Below are positions 16,676-25,867 of a stretch of DNA of 64,000 nucleotides, piece after piece (within the stretch, counting starts at the first letter, position 1; the number at the start of each line of letters is the position of its first letter). Origin of the DNA: Brooklawnia sp963780175 (GTDB taxonomy: Bacteria > Actinomycetota > Actinomycetes > Propionibacteriales > Propionibacteriaceae); the NCBI GenBank assembly GCA_963780175.1, contig CAWAAT010000001.1, positions 1,054,001 to 1,118,000 on the forward strand, read 5' to 3'. Below the pieces are notes generated by a model. The model had not been told where the DNA came from and ran no database searches. It saw nothing but the letters and a program-made list of their open reading frames with translations. Both the position numbers and the translations under genes were made by a program.

Positions 16676-16730
16676 GCCGACCATTCTGGCACGGCCGCCC
16701 GACGCACCCCAGGCTCATGCGACCTCTGGG

Positions 16731-17378
16731 TCACGGCCCGGTGGTCGGCTCGGGCTCATCGGGACGCACCGGCTCGCTGATGGACGCGTCCTCGATCGGT
16801 GCCGGGTCATCGGCTGCCGCCACGCTCGACCACATGCGGTCCCACCACGTCCGGGCGTACTCGCCCTCGGGCAACTTGGCCGCACCGATCTGACTACCGC
16901 CGCCGTACGGCTTACCGTCGGGGCCGAGCACCCGGAACCCGATCTCGCCGGGCACCACCCAGCCGAGTCGTTCACGGGCCTGGATCTTGACGTACTCCGG
17001 GTCTTCCCAACGCTCGATCTCGTCCTCGAGTCGACTGATCGACTCTTCATGAGCGGCGATCTGTTGGCGCAACTCAGCCAACTGGTACTGCTGGTTCAGG
17101 TAGACGCGCAGGGTGGTGGCGTAGCTGACCAGCAGGATCACCAGCACCACGACCACGACGATGGCCCGCTGAGTGATGCGCAGACTGTTGCGTAATCGGG
17201 GTACCACGCCGGTCGGTTGGGCGGCGCCCTGCTCTGCCGCCGAGTCTGGACCGAGCTGCGGTCGGGTCTGAGCGCTGCGTTGCGCCGGACGCGAGGCCGT
17301 GCGCGCGCTGGGGGTGTCGGGACGGCCTCGTCCGGTGGGTCTACCCGGACGCCCGGTCCGGCCGGATTCCGAGACCAT
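16731..17378 (-). CDS. FtsB/DivIC-type septum formation protein
   Basis: A septum formation initiator (PF04977) acting in the divisome at the cytoplasmic membrane. A disordered N-terminus of about 70 residues rich in Arg, Pro and Thr precedes one transmembrane helix (AIVVVVVLVILLVSYATT) and an extracytoplasmic coiled coil (QQYQLAELRQQIAAHEESIS), followed by the family motif DPEYVKIQARERLGWVVPGE. ATG 17378 is preceded by GGGGGAGGTGGGG. Its position between eno and DUF501 is the standard actinobacterial order. Confidence 0.9.
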   Translation of the reverse strand: MVSESGRTGRPGRPTGRGRPDTPSARTASRPAQRSAQTRPQLGPDSAAEQGAAQPTGVVPRLRNSLRITQRAIVVVVVLVILLVSYATTLRVYLNQQYQLAELRQQIAAHEESISRLEDEIERWEDPEYVKIQARERLGWVVPGEIGFRVLGPDGKPYGGGSQIGAAKLPEGEYARTWWDRMWSSVAAADDPAPIEDASISEPVRPDEPEPTTGP

Positions 17379-17437
17379 CACCCCCACCTCCCCCGCTGCT
17401 CCTGGCACCGCACGGAGCAGGAACCATCATCGAACAT

Positions 17438-17481
17438 GACAGGGGCCGCCACCGCGCAGAAACGCGGGGACGGCCCCTGTC
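17438..17481. terminator. Hairpin terminator after eno
   Basis: An 11-bp perfect stem (GACAGGGGCCG / CGGCCCCTGTC) encloses a smaller GC stem, starting 35 bp past the eno stop. It lacks a U tract, as is common for actinobacterial terminators. Confidence 0.7.
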
Positions 17482-17515
17482 GTCAGCAGTCACCAGCCAT
17501 GACTGCAGCCGGGGC

Positions 17516-18808
17516 TCAGGACCACTTCTCCAGATCGAAGCGCGGGAAGGCCGACACGCCGGCGTACACGGCGGCGGCGTCCAACTCCTGCTCGATGCGG
17601 ATCAGCTGGTTGTACTTGGCGACGCGCTCACCGCGAGCCGGGGCACCCGACTTGATCTGACCACAGCCCAGCGCCACGGCGAGATCGGCGATCGTGGTGT
17701 CCTCGGTCTCACCGGAGCGGTGGCTCATCATGGTGCGGAAGCCGTTGCGGTGCGCGAGGGTCACCGCGTCGATGGTCTCGGTGAGCGAGCCGATCTGGTT
17801 CACCTTGACCAGCAGCGCGTTCGCCGACTGGCGGTCGATGCCGCGCTGCAGACGCTCGACGTTGGTGACGAACAGGTCGTCACCGACGACCTGCACCTTG
17901 TCGCCGAGGCGCTTGGTGAAGACTGCCCAACCTTCCCAGTCCTCCTCGTCCAACGGGTCCTCGATGGAGACCAGCGGGTAGTCGGCGACCAGTTGCTCGT
18001 AGTACTCGATCATCTCGGCGCTCGACTTCAAGCCGCCCTCGAACGTGTACTTGCCTTCGCTGACGAAGGAACTGGCGGCCACGTCAAGAGCCAACGCGAT
18101 GTCCTTGCCGGGGACGTATCCGGCGGCCTTGATGGCCTCCTCGATGAGGTCGAGAGCGGCGCGGTTGGAGTCCAGGTTGGGGGCGAAGCCGCCCTCATCG
18201 CCGAGCCCGGTGGCCAGCTTCTTGGACTGCAGGACCTTCTTGAGGGCCTGGTAGACCTCAGAGCCCATCCGCATCGCCTCGGCGAAGTTCTCGGCGCCGA
18301 TCGGGGCAATCATGAACTCCTGGATGTCGACGTTGGAGTCGGCGTGTGCGCCACCGTTGAGGATGTTCATCATCGGCACGGGCAGGATGTTGGCGGTCGG
18401 GCCACCGAGGTACTTGTACAGCGGCAGCTCGGCAGACTCGGCGGCCGCGCGAGCGACGGCCAGGGAGACGCCCAGGATGGCGTTGGCGCCCAGGCTCGAC
18501 TTGTTCGGGGTCCCGTCCAGGTCGATCATCGCGTCGTCAAGACCACGCTGGTCGGTGGCGTCCCAGCCGACGACCTCCTTGTAGATGGTCTCGTTGACGT
18601 TCTCGACCGCCTGCAGGACGCCCTTGCCGCCGAAGCGGGCCTTGTCGCCGTCACGCAGTTCGGCAGCCTCGAAAGCGCCGGTGGAGGCACCGGAGGGCAC
18701 AGCGGCAATGGCGAACGAGCCGTCGTCCAGCAGGGCCTCGACCTCGATTGTGGGGTTGCCGCGGGAGTCCAAGATCTCGCGAGCCTCGATGTATTCGATA
18801 AGTGCCAC
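17516..18808 (-). CDS. eno: Enolase
   Basis: Enolase interconverts 2-phosphoglycerate and phosphoenolpyruvate in glycolysis. The 430-residue protein is complete: MALIEYIEAREILDSRGNPT, SGASTGAFEA, MNILNGGAHADSN, the Mg ligands around SIEDPLDEEDW and VVGDDLFVTN, and the signature MMSHRSGETEDTTIADLAVA. The start is GTG at 18808 with AAAGGG upstream. It stands between mazG and the ftsB-like gene, as in mycobacteria, and is closed by its own hairpin. Confidence 0.98.
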   Translation of the reverse strand: MALIEYIEAREILDSRGNPTIEVEALLDDGSFAIAAVPSGASTGAFEAAELRDGDKARFGGKGVLQAVENVNETIYKEVVGWDATDQRGLDDAMIDLDGTPNKSSLGANAILGVSLAVARAAAESAELPLYKYLGGPTANILPVPMMNILNGGAHADSNVDIQEFMIAPIGAENFAEAMRMGSEVYQALKKVLQSKKLATGLGDEGGFAPNLDSNRAALDLIEEAIKAAGYVPGKDIALALDVAASSFVSEGKYTFEGGLKSSAEMIEYYEQLVADYPLVSIEDPLDEEDWEGWAVFTKRLGDKVQVVGDDLFVTNVERLQRGIDRQSANALLVKVNQIGSLTETIDAVTLAHRNGFRTMMSHRSGETEDTTIADLAVALGCGQIKSGAPARGERVAKYNQLIRIEQELDAAAVYAGVSAFPRFDLEKWS

Positions 18809-18939
18809 GGGTGTTTACCCTTTCGTTCGGACTGTTGGATCTGGTGGTGTCCAGCACCACACTATCGGCGAACTGGGTCGCCTGAAACTGACGCAGTCAA
18901 CAAGGTGGAAAGTCCACTAACTGTCGGCCCCCGGACTTC

Positions 18940-19608
18940 TCAAGTGGACTGCTCGGCCTGGCGCACGCGTTGCTCGAGAGTTCGCAGTGCGTCCCGGGTG
19001 GCCTGGTCGGCGTCGATTCCGCTGGCCTGGGCACGCTGCACGATGGCCAGGATCTGTTCGCCCACCTGCTCGGCGGTGATCGGTTCGACGGCCATCTCCA
19101 CGGGCAGGTGGACGTGTCGGGTTCGAGACACCACCTTGGCGGCCCGGGCCAACGCGTCAAGCGAGTTCGGGATGCCCTCAAGGGCGCTCTCGCGCCGCTT
19201 CTCAGACAGTTTTGCGGCCTCCCAGGTGCCCATCATGTCGTCAGGGTTGTCCTCGCCGGCGAACACCCACGGGTGGCGACGCACCAACTTGTCGCTGACT
19301 CCGCGCGCCACGTCCTCGATGTCGAAGCGGTCCTGGCCGGACGCGATCTCGGCGTGGAAGTAGATCTGCAGCAGAACGTCACCGAGTTCCTCGCGCAGGT
19401 CGTGGTCATTGATGTCATGCTCATCGGCCCCGGACTCCAGGGCGTCGATGACCTCCGCGGTCTCCTCGATGAGGTGCTTGGCCAGGCTGCGGTGGGTCTG
19501 TTCCGCATCCCAGGGGCACTCGACTCGGAGCCGACGCATGATCGCCGCCAGCCTCAGCAAGTGCGAGTCGCCGGACGCCTCGATGGCAGGCGTGGGACGG
19601 TCGATCAC
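18940..19608 (-). CDS. mazG: MazG nucleoside triphosphate pyrophosphohydrolase
   Basis: A 222-residue MazG-family protein that hydrolyses (deoxy)nucleoside triphosphates to monophosphates and pyrophosphate, a house-cleaning function. The metal-binding helices are clear: HLIEETAEVIDAL and LREELGDVLLQIYFHAEIA give the EExxE and ExxD ligands, preceded by CPWDAEQTHRSL. The C-terminal half is shorter and more divergent than in E. coli MazG, as usual in actinobacteria. GTG 19608 overlaps the lipoprotein stop (GTGA). Confidence 0.92.
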   Translation of the reverse strand: MIDRPTPAIEASGDSHLLRLAAIMRRLRVECPWDAEQTHRSLAKHLIEETAEVIDALESGADEHDINDHDLREELGDVLLQIYFHAEIASGQDRFDIEDVARGVSDKLVRRHPWVFAGEDNPDDMMGTWEAAKLSEKRRESALEGIPNSLDALARAAKVVSRTRHVHLPVEMAVEPITAEQVGEQILAIVQRAQASGIDADQATRDALRTLEQRVRQAEQST

Positions 19609-20123
19609 CCCTGGTACTGGTCCACCGTCGACAGTGAACTCGAGCCGACAGCGATCAACTGGTCGGGATCCCAGACGCCGTAGCGCGGGTTCATCTCAAC
19701 GGTGTAAGAACTCAGGTACTCATCGCGCAGGGTGAGCAGGTAGTGCTCGTGACGCATCAATGCGGTCGTGGCCTCGGCACACCGTTCATCGACGAGGAAC
19801 TGCTCGCCGTTGCGGCGGCGCACCTCCTCGAGCAGTTGGTCGTCGGTCGGGGCCTGCGCATCGCCGGACGCCTGCTGGCGGCTCATCTCGTCCAGCACGG
19901 CCAGCTGGAGCATGGTCGGACGCAGGGCGTTGGGTTCGAGCTCGGCCTGCGGGTTGCTCTGGTCCTGCAGGGCCGCCGAGCAGCCCTGCGCGAAGGATGT
20001 CACCCGCGAGTCGGGGATGGCGACGCCGTTGACAATCGCAGCCGTGCCGCCGGTCGGCGAGCAGCCGGCCAACAGCGACAGTCCGAGCAGCGGCAGCACC
20101 GCGCGTCCGACGAGCTTGTTCAT
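19605..20123 (-). CDS. SurA-N-like lipoprotein
   Basis: A 172-residue secreted lipoprotein: MNKLVGRAVLPLLGLSLLAGC is a lipoprotein signal with the lipid-carrying Cys at residue 21. The mature part starts GGTAAIVNGVAIPDSRV, the opening of SurA/PrsA-type peptidyl-prolyl isomerase N-domains (chaperone part), followed by a helical region, but no isomerase domain follows. A role in folding or trafficking of exported proteins is inferred. The ATG at 20123 has GAGG 8 nt upstream; ATG at 20135 is an alternative. It lies between mfd and mazG, a conserved place for such lipoproteins. Confidence 0.8.
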   Translation of the reverse strand: MNKLVGRAVLPLLGLSLLAGCSPTGGTAAIVNGVAIPDSRVTSFAQGCSAALQDQSNPQAELEPNALRPTMLQLAVLDEMSRQQASGDAQAPTDDQLLEEVRRRNGEQFLVDERCAEATTALMRHEHYLLTLRDEYLSSYTVEMNPRYGVWDPDQLIAVGSSSLSTVDQYQG

Positions 20124-20190
20124 CGATGACCTCATGTTCTTCTGATCCGGGCTATTTGCCTGAACGATCCGCTCTGATTGTACGTGGCAG

Positions 20191-23100
20191 TCACGAAGCG
20201 GCAACAACCGCGGGGGTGAACACCTCGGCGACCACCGTGGAGGCCCAGTCGAGCAACTCGAGGCCCTCGATCGGCGTGGTCGGCACTCCCCGGGTTCGCG
20301 GCCTGGGGATGAGTGCGGCGTTGGTGGCGTCCTTGATGAGGGTGCCGGGGTGCAGGCGCTGCAGCCGCAACTGGCGTGACTCGGGCAGGTCGAGGCGCTC
20401 ACCGCTGGGCAGCAGCCGGTTGTTGACCGGCCCGAACCTGATGTAGTTGCCCTGCGTCATCACCTCGGTCAGACCGGCTCGCCGGCAGGCCAGCCGGAAC
20501 CGCGCAACGGCCAGCAGCGCGTCGGCGGGGGCGGGTGGAGTCCCGTAGCGGTCGGTCAGTTCGGCGCGGACGCCGTCCACATCGTCCTGCGTGCGCACCT
20601 CGGCCAGCCGGCGGTACATCTCGAGGCGCAGGCGTTCGGACTCGACGTAGTCGGTGGGCAGGTGCGCGTCCACCGGCAGCTCGATGCGCATCTCGGGCTC
20701 CTCGTCAGCGGCCGCCTCGCCCCGGTACTCACCGATGGCCTCGCCGACCATCCGGATGTAGAGGTCGAAACCTACGTCTGCGATGTGCCCGGACTGCTCG
20801 TCCCCGAGCAGGTTGCCGGCACCGCGGATCTCGAGGTCCTTCATGGCGATCGCCATGCCCGCGCCGAGGGCGCTGTTGGATGCGAGCGCCGCCAACCGGT
20901 CGTAGGCGGTCTGACTCAGCGGCTTGTCCGCAGGGTAGAGGAAGTACGCGTAGCCACGCTCGCGGCTGCGTCCCACCCGACCGCGCAGCTGGTGCAACTG
21001 AGACAGGCCCATCCGGTCGGCGCGGTCGACGATCAGGGTGTTCGCGGTCGAGACGTCGATGCCCGCCTCGACGATGGTGGTGCAGACCAGCACGTCGATG
21101 CGACGCTCCCAGAAGTCGAACATCACCTTCTCCAGCGCCCGCTCGCCCATCTGGCCGTGGGCCGTGACGATGGTTGCCTCTGGAACCGCATCGCGCAGCT
21201 GGGCGGCGACCTTCTCGATGTCCTGGACGCGGTTGTGGACGAAGAACACCTGGCCCTCACGCGCCAGTTCGCGGCGGATGGCGGCAGTGATCTGTCCCGG
21301 GTCATAGGCCCCGGCGAAGGTGAGCACCGGATGACGCTCCTCGGGAGGGGTGGCGATGGTGGACATCTCGCGGATGCCGGTGACCGCCATCTCGAGAGTG
21401 CGCGGGATGGGAGTGGCGCTCATCGACAAGACGTCGACATTCACCCTCATGCGCTTCAGCGCCTCCTTGTGCTCAACACCGAAGCGCTGTTCCTCGTCGA
21501 TCACGACCAGTCCGAGGTCGCGGAACTTCACCTTGTCGCTGATCAGCCGATGGGTGCCGATCACCACGTCGATGCGTCCGGAGGCCAGGCCGTCGATGGT
21601 GTCGGCGATCTCGGCGTCGGTCTGGAAGCGACTCATCGCGGCCACCGCGACCGGGAAGCCCGCGTAGCGCTCGGTGAAGGTGTTCATGTGCTGCTGGACG
21701 AGCAACGTCGTGGGCACGAGTACGGCGACCTGCCGGCCGTCCTGGACCGCCTTGAACGCAGCGCGCACCGCGATCTCCGTCTTGCCGTAGCCCACGTCTC
21801 CGCAGACCAGCCGGTCCATGGGGACGACCTGCTCCATGTCGGCCTTGACATCGTTGATGCAGGCCAGCTGATCGGGGGTCTCGGTGTAACTGAAGGCGTC
21901 CTCGAGTTCGCGCTGCCAGGGGGTGTCGGGTGCGAAGGCGTGGCCTTTGGTGGCCTGGCGGGCCGCGTATAGCTTGATGAGTTCGGAGGCGATCTCGCGG
22001 ACGGCCTTACGTGCCCGGGTCTTGCGTTGCTTCCAGTCGGCGCCGCCCATCCGGTCGAGCTGCGGGGATTCCCCGCCCACGTAGCGGGAGACCTCATCCA
22101 GCTGGTCCATCGGGACGTAGAGCCGGTCGCCGGGCTGGCCACGCTTGGACGCTGCGTACTCCAGCACCAGGTATTCCCTGGTGGCACCCGCCACCGTCCG
22201 CGTGACCATCTCGACGTAGCGTCCGACCCCGTGCTGTTCGTGCACCAGGGCGTCACCTGGTCTGAGTTCGAGTGGGACGATTTGGTTCCGGCGCCTGGCA
22301 GGCAGCTTCCGGGCAGTGCGGTCGGGACCGGCCCCGGTGATGTCGGCGGCGGTGTGCATGACCAGTTGGATACCGGGGGCCCGCCAACCATGCCGCAAGG
22401 CGCTGCGGAAGATGCGCACCACCGGGGTGGACTCGATCTCGCCGAGGCCCTCGACGATCCGGGACGCGATGTCGTGCTCGCCCAGCAGTTCGGCCAGCCG
22501 TTTGGCTGGTCCGGAACCCTCGACGCTGAGCAGCACCCGCCAGCCGTCGGTGACGTCCAGCTTGATCTGGTCGATGAAACCATTGACGTCGCCGTGCCAG
22601 CCGGCGGTGTCGGTCAGAGCGAGCCGGCGTCCCGGCACCCCTGCGACCGAGGCATCGGTGTCAGGTTCATCCTCGGGACGCGCGGTGAAGCTCGACAGCG
22701 ACCACCAGCCCTGGCCGCGTCCCAGGGCGTGGCTGCGTACCTCGGCCAGCTCACGGTAGGAGCTGGCACCGAGATCGATCGGCGCCTGGCCGCCCACCGC
22801 CGCGGCCGCCCAGCCTGCGTTGAGGAACTCGTGGCTGGTTCGCACGAGGTCCTCGGCTCGGGTGCGGACCAGCTCGTAGTCGTTGACCAGCACCAACGCC
22901 GTCGCCGGCAACACGTCGATGAGCAGCTCCAGGCCATCGGCGAGGGCGGGGATCAGCGCCTCCATGCCCTCGGTCGCCTGACCGGCGGCCACCTTCTCGA
23001 GCAGCTCGGCAAGTTCCGGATGGTCGGCGATCAGGGTGGCCGCCCGGCTTCGCACCTTGTCGGTGAGCAGCAGCTCACGGCACGGCGCGGCGACGATCTC

Positions 23101-23775
23101 GTCGACCGTCTGGTCGGTGGACCGCTGGTCGGCCACCTGGAACCAGGTGATGGTCTCGATCTGGTCGCCGAAGAAATCGATGCGGGCGGGGTGGTCGGAG
23201 GTCGGCGGGAAGACATCGACGATGCCGCCGCGCATGGCGAACTCCCCGCGATGCTCGACCAGGTCGACCCGCTGGTACGCGGCGGCCACCAGGTCACGCG
23301 CGAGCTCAGCCATCTCGTAGTCCTCGCCCACCCGCAGCCGGACGGGACGCAGGTCGGCCAGACCAGCGACCTGCGGTTGCAGTATCGAGCGGACGGGGGC
23401 GACGACGATCTTCGGGGCGGGCAACTCTTCGCGTCCCGCGATGCGACGCAGCACGGCGAGTCGGCGTCCGACCGTGTCGGAACGAGGGCTGAGACGTTCG
23501 TGCGGCAGGGTCTCCCAGGCCGGGTAGTAGGCCACCTCGTCGTCGCCCAGCAGGGACGCAAGGGTGGCCGTCAGTTGCTCGGCCTCACGGAAGGTGGACG
23601 TGACCACCAGCAGCGGCCGACCGGTGGATTGCGCCATCGTGGCGATCAGCGCAGGACGAGAGGCCGCCGCACAGGCCAGGTCGAGCGCCGGGAGCCCCGC
23701 CTTCGCCTCGGCGAGCACCTCGGCGACGCCGCGATCGGCAGCCAATGCCTCCAGTAGGCCCGTAAGACTCACCAT
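20191..23775 (-). CDS. mfd: Transcription-repair coupling factor Mfd
   Basis: Mfd displaces RNA polymerase stalled at DNA lesions and recruits UvrA. About 1194 residues in family order: UvrB-homology domain 1 (YPAWETLPHERLSPRSD), the RNA polymerase-interacting region with HEQHGVGRY, the RecG-like translocase with Walker A GDVGYGKTE, the DEEQ box (VVIDEEQRFGV) and SATPIPRTL, and a C-terminal UvrA-binding-type domain. ATG 23775 or the next codon, GTG 23772, may start it: TACTCT lies 6 nt before the GTG, favouring a leaderless GTG start. A longer N-terminal extension would overlap the divergent toxin-antitoxin genes and is rejected. Confidence 0.97.
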   Translation of the reverse strand: MVSLTGLLEALAADRGVAEVLAEAKAGLPALDLACAAASRPALIATMAQSTGRPLLVVTSTFREAEQLTATLASLLGDDEVAYYPAWETLPHERLSPRSDTVGRRLAVLRRIAGREELPAPKIVVAPVRSILQPQVAGLADLRPVRLRVGEDYEMAELARDLVAAAYQRVDLVEHRGEFAMRGGIVDVFPPTSDHPARIDFFGDQIETITWFQVADQRSTDQTVDEIVAAPCRELLLTDKVRSRAATLIADHPELAELLEKVAAGQATEGMEALIPALADGLELLIDVLPATALVLVNDYELVRTRAEDLVRTSHEFLNAGWAAAAVGGQAPIDLGASSYRELAEVRSHALGRGQGWWSLSSFTARPEDEPDTDASVAGVPGRRLALTDTAGWHGDVNGFIDQIKLDVTDGWRVLLSVEGSGPAKRLAELLGEHDIASRIVEGLGEIESTPVVRIFRSALRHGWRAPGIQLVMHTAADITGAGPDRTARKLPARRRNQIVPLELRPGDALVHEQHGVGRYVEMVTRTVAGATREYLVLEYAASKRGQPGDRLYVPMDQLDEVSRYVGGESPQLDRMGGADWKQRKTRARKAVREIASELIKLYAARQATKGHAFAPDTPWQRELEDAFSYTETPDQLACINDVKADMEQVVPMDRLVCGDVGYGKTEIAVRAAFKAVQDGRQVAVLVPTTLLVQQHMNTFTERYAGFPVAVAAMSRFQTDAEIADTIDGLASGRIDVVIGTHRLISDKVKFRDLGLVVIDEEQRFGVEHKEALKRMRVNVDVLSMSATPIPRTLEMAVTGIREMSTIATPPEERHPVLTFAGAYDPGQITAAIRRELAREGQVFFVHNRVQDIEKVAAQLRDAVPEATIVTAHGQMGERALEKVMFDFWERRIDVLVCTTIVEAGIDVSTANTLIVDRADRMGLSQLHQLRGRVGRSRERGYAYFLYPADKPLSQTAYDRLAALASNSALGAGMAIAMKDLEIRGAGNLLGDEQSGHIADVGFDLYIRMVGEAIGEYRGEAAADEEPEMRIELPVDAHLPTDYVESERLRLEMYRRLAEVRTQDDVDGVRAELTDRYGTPPAPADALLAVARFRLACRRAGLTEVMTQGNYIRFGPVNNRLLPSGERLDLPESRQLRLQRLHPGTLIKDATNAALIPRPRTRGVPTTPIEGLELLDWASTVVAEVFTPAVVAAS

Positions 23776-23834
23776 TCCAGAGTAGTTGGATGCGGCAAGC
23801 GCGCCGCACGGGCAGTCTGGAGCATGGCGAATGA

Positions 23835-23862
23835 TGGCATAGCAGTGGCATACTCGTGGCAT
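23835..23862 (+). promoter_or_regulatory. Helically phased TGGCAT repeats at the antitoxin promoter
   Basis: TGGCAT occurs three times at exactly 11-bp intervals (23835, 23846, 23857), the last overlapping the antitoxin start codon. CATACT (23849-23854) lies 6 nt before the ATG and can be a leaderless -10 box inside the array. One-turn spacing places all half-sites on one DNA face, as expected for ribbon-helix-helix antitoxin autorepression; binding is inferred. Confidence 0.55.
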
Positions 23863-24100
23863 GGCACGAACACGTCTGAGCACAACCGTGGACTCCGAAC
23901 TGCTCCGCCGCGCGCGCAGCGCTCACGGGGGCGCCACGGACGCCTCAGTGGTGGAGGCTGCATTTCGGGCATTGATGCGCGAACACACCGCAGCGAAAGT
24001 CGACGCGCAGTATCTGGAGGCGTACCGGCGGCTACCCTTCGACACCCCGGACGATTGGGGAGACCTCCCCGCCTTCCTCGACTCAGCCAGCAGGTCTTGA
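23861..24100 (+). CDS. Ribbon-helix-helix antitoxin
   Basis: A 79-residue protein with a short N-terminal RHH DNA-binding strand and helices (RTRLSTTVDSELLRRARSA) and a C-terminal acidic/aromatic tail (RLPFDTPDDWGDLPAFLD) that would wrap a toxin. It resembles VapB/MazE-type antitoxins of actinobacteria. Its stop is just upstream of the MazF-like gene, the classic antitoxin-toxin order. Expression is probably leaderless and autoregulated by the phased repeats. Confidence 0.82.
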   Translation: MARTRLSTTVDSELLRRARSAHGGATDASVVEAAFRALMREHTAAKVDAQYLEAYRRLPFDTPDDWGDLPAFLDSASRS

Positions 24101-24102
24101 CG

Positions 24103-24432
24103 ATGAAATTGCCCGGCAGAGGGGAGTTGTGGTGGGCCGAACTGGGCGACGCGGGAGCCCGCCCGGTCTTGGTGCTCAGCCGCGATGCAGCCATTCAGGG
24201 ACGCCGGCGGGCGATGGTTGCCTCGTGCAGCACCCTCGTCCGCGGTCTACCAAGCGAGGTGCTGCTCGAGCCGGGCGAGGATCCCGTGCATCGCCGGTGC
24301 GTCGTCCAACTGGACTCGGTGGTCGATGTGGACGTCCGGGTACTCACACGTTGGCTTGGGAGTATCAGCTCAGATCGCATGCGGCAGACGCGCACCGCGA
24401 TGTCCGTCGCGATCGGATGTGACGGCTGGTAG
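24103..24432 (+). CDS. MazF/PemK-type toxin
   Basis: A 109-residue PemK/MazF-fold protein (PF02452), an mRNA-cleaving endoribonuclease when free of antitoxin. Motifs: RGELWWAELGDAGARPVLVL (first strands with the catalytic Arg region), a central VASCSTLVR, and CVVQLDSVVDVDVRVL. ATG 24103 starts 2 nt after the antitoxin stop with AGCAGG upstream, so translation is coupled. It lies divergent from mfd and convergent with pth, a small accessory pair inserted in the core gene block. Confidence 0.86.
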   Translation: MKLPGRGELWWAELGDAGARPVLVLSRDAAIQGRRRAMVASCSTLVRGLPSEVLLEPGEDPVHRRCVVQLDSVVDVDVRVLTRWLGSISSDRMRQTRTAMSVAIGCDGW

Positions 24433-24466
24433 CGCATCCGCCCACGCGGGGCCCAGGCAGGAGCAA

Positions 24467-25060
24467 TCAGCTGTTGTAGGAGTTCTGCGCGCTGGTCAGG
24501 CCCTGCGTGAGCAGGGCCACGCAGGCGTCCGCCACCCGTTGCACCTCGAGGGCCAGTTCCTCTCGCATCGCAACAGGAAAGGCACTCAGCACGTAGTCAG
24601 CTGCAGGTTGGCGACCCTGAGGTCGACCGATACCGAACCGGACGCGCAGGAAGTCCCCGGTGTGCAGGTGGGCCCGGATCGACTTCAGGCCATTGTGCCC
24701 GTTGTCGCCACCACCGAACTTGATCCGTAGCTGCCCGAACTCGAGATCGAGTTCGTCGTGGACCACGACGATGCGGGACCCCGGCACCTGGTGGAAGGAC
24801 GCCAACTTGCCGACGGCTTGACCCGACTCGTTCATGAAGGTGCGCGGCTTGGCGATGATGAGCTTGTCGCCCGGAGGAGTTCCCAAACCGGTGGCCGAGA
24901 TGACCGTCTCAGCCACCGCGGCGCGCATGCCGCGGGGAGCGGAATAGCTCGCCCGGGCGCGCCGGGCCAGCTCATCAGCGGTCATGAAACCGACATTGTG
25001 CCGGGTTCGTTCGTACTCCGGGCCGGGGTTCCCCAACCCGACGAGCAGCCAACTGCTCAT
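24467..25060 (-). CDS. pth: Peptidyl-tRNA hydrolase
   Basis: Pth releases tRNA from prematurely dropped peptidyl-tRNA. The 197-residue enzyme has the family residues: LVGLGNPGPEYERTRHNVGF with the catalytic His, PRTFMNESG, VVHDELD and GGDNGHNGLKSI. ATG 25060 with GGGAG upstream is taken as start; the longer upstream frame overlaps rplY. It lies 34 bp downstream of rplY on the same strand, a common pairing. Confidence 0.96.
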   Translation of the reverse strand: MSSWLLVGLGNPGPEYERTRHNVGFMTADELARRARASYSAPRGMRAAVAETVISATGLGTPPGDKLIIAKPRTFMNESGQAVGKLASFHQVPGSRIVVVHDELDLEFGQLRIKFGGGDNGHNGLKSIRAHLHTGDFLRVRFGIGRPQGRQPAADYVLSAFPVAMREELALEVQRVADACVALLTQGLTSAQNSYNS

Positions 25061-25094
25061 CGGGCGGGCTCCCACGTCAGCGGCGAGCCGAAGC

Positions 25095-25712
25095 TCACTC
25101 CTCGCTCGACTCCTCGCTAGACGCCGCTGCGGCGCCTTCCTCCGCACCGCCCTCGAGCATGTCCGCGACAGACATGGACGAGTTGATGCTGATGATCAGG
25201 GCCTCCGGATCGTCGTCCAGCTCAACCCCCTCGGGCAGGACGAGATCGCCCGCCAGGATCTGGTCACCGACGTCCAGACCCGCGATGGAGACCTCGATGT
25301 GCGCCGGGATGTTGGTGGCCTCAGCCGAAACGTGAATCTCGTTGCGCTCCTGGTTGATCTGGACGTCATCGGCTGCCTCGCCGACGAGGATGATCTGCAC
25401 CGGCACGGTGACGCGCTCGCCGCGACGGACGATCAGCAGGTCGACGTGCTCGATGAAGCCGCGGAACGGGTGACGCTGCACCTGCTTGGGCAGTGCGAGG
25501 TGCTCCTTGCCGTCAGTCATGACGAGGCTCAGCAGGGCATTGGCCTGACGCAGGGCGAGCATGGTCTCGTGACCGTGCAGGGTGACATGAATGGGATCGG
25601 CGCCGCGGCCGTACAGCACGGCGGGCACCTTGTCTGCGCGCCGGATGCGGCGGGCAGCGCCCTTGCCGAATTCGTCACGGGCCTCTGCAGTCAGCTTGAT
25701 GATCTCAGCCAT
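25095..25712 (-). CDS. rplY: Ribosomal protein bL25, long Ctc form
   Basis: A 205-residue bL25/Ctc (general stress protein) that binds 5S rRNA in the 50S subunit. The N-terminal L25 domain (GKGAARRIRRADKVPAVLYG, RHPFRGFIEHVDLL) is followed by the TL5-type beta domain (PAHIEVSIAGLDVGDQILAG) and a Glu/Ala-rich tail. It is followed by pth on the same strand, with 155 bp upstream to prs in which I see no clear promoter or terminator. Confidence 0.96.
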   Translation of the reverse strand: MAEIIKLTAEARDEFGKGAARRIRRADKVPAVLYGRGADPIHVTLHGHETMLALRQANALLSLVMTDGKEHLALPKQVQRHPFRGFIEHVDLLIVRRGERVTVPVQIILVGEAADDVQINQERNEIHVSAEATNIPAHIEVSIAGLDVGDQILAGDLVLPEGVELDDDPEALIISINSSMSVADMLEGGAEEGAAAASSEESSEE

Positions 25713-25867
25713 CGTCTCTCCTCTACTTCGTCAACGCGGTTACCAGTGGGCACCCGGCGAGGCAGCGACGCGCGCAGCGCACCAGTCGATCACGGACCGT
25801 CACCACAGGCCCCTCGCCAAGCAACCTGCACAGACTACCGCCCGCGCCGATGCGACGCGAAATCGGG

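Noticed and set aside
17720..19363. A 547-codon plus-strand frame opposite eno and mazG
   Set aside because: It mirrors the codon bias of the enolase gene and has no recognisable fold; eno and mazG are certain.
22027..23757. A 576-codon plus-strand frame opposite mfd
   Set aside because: It lies entirely inside mfd, with low-complexity composition and no motifs.
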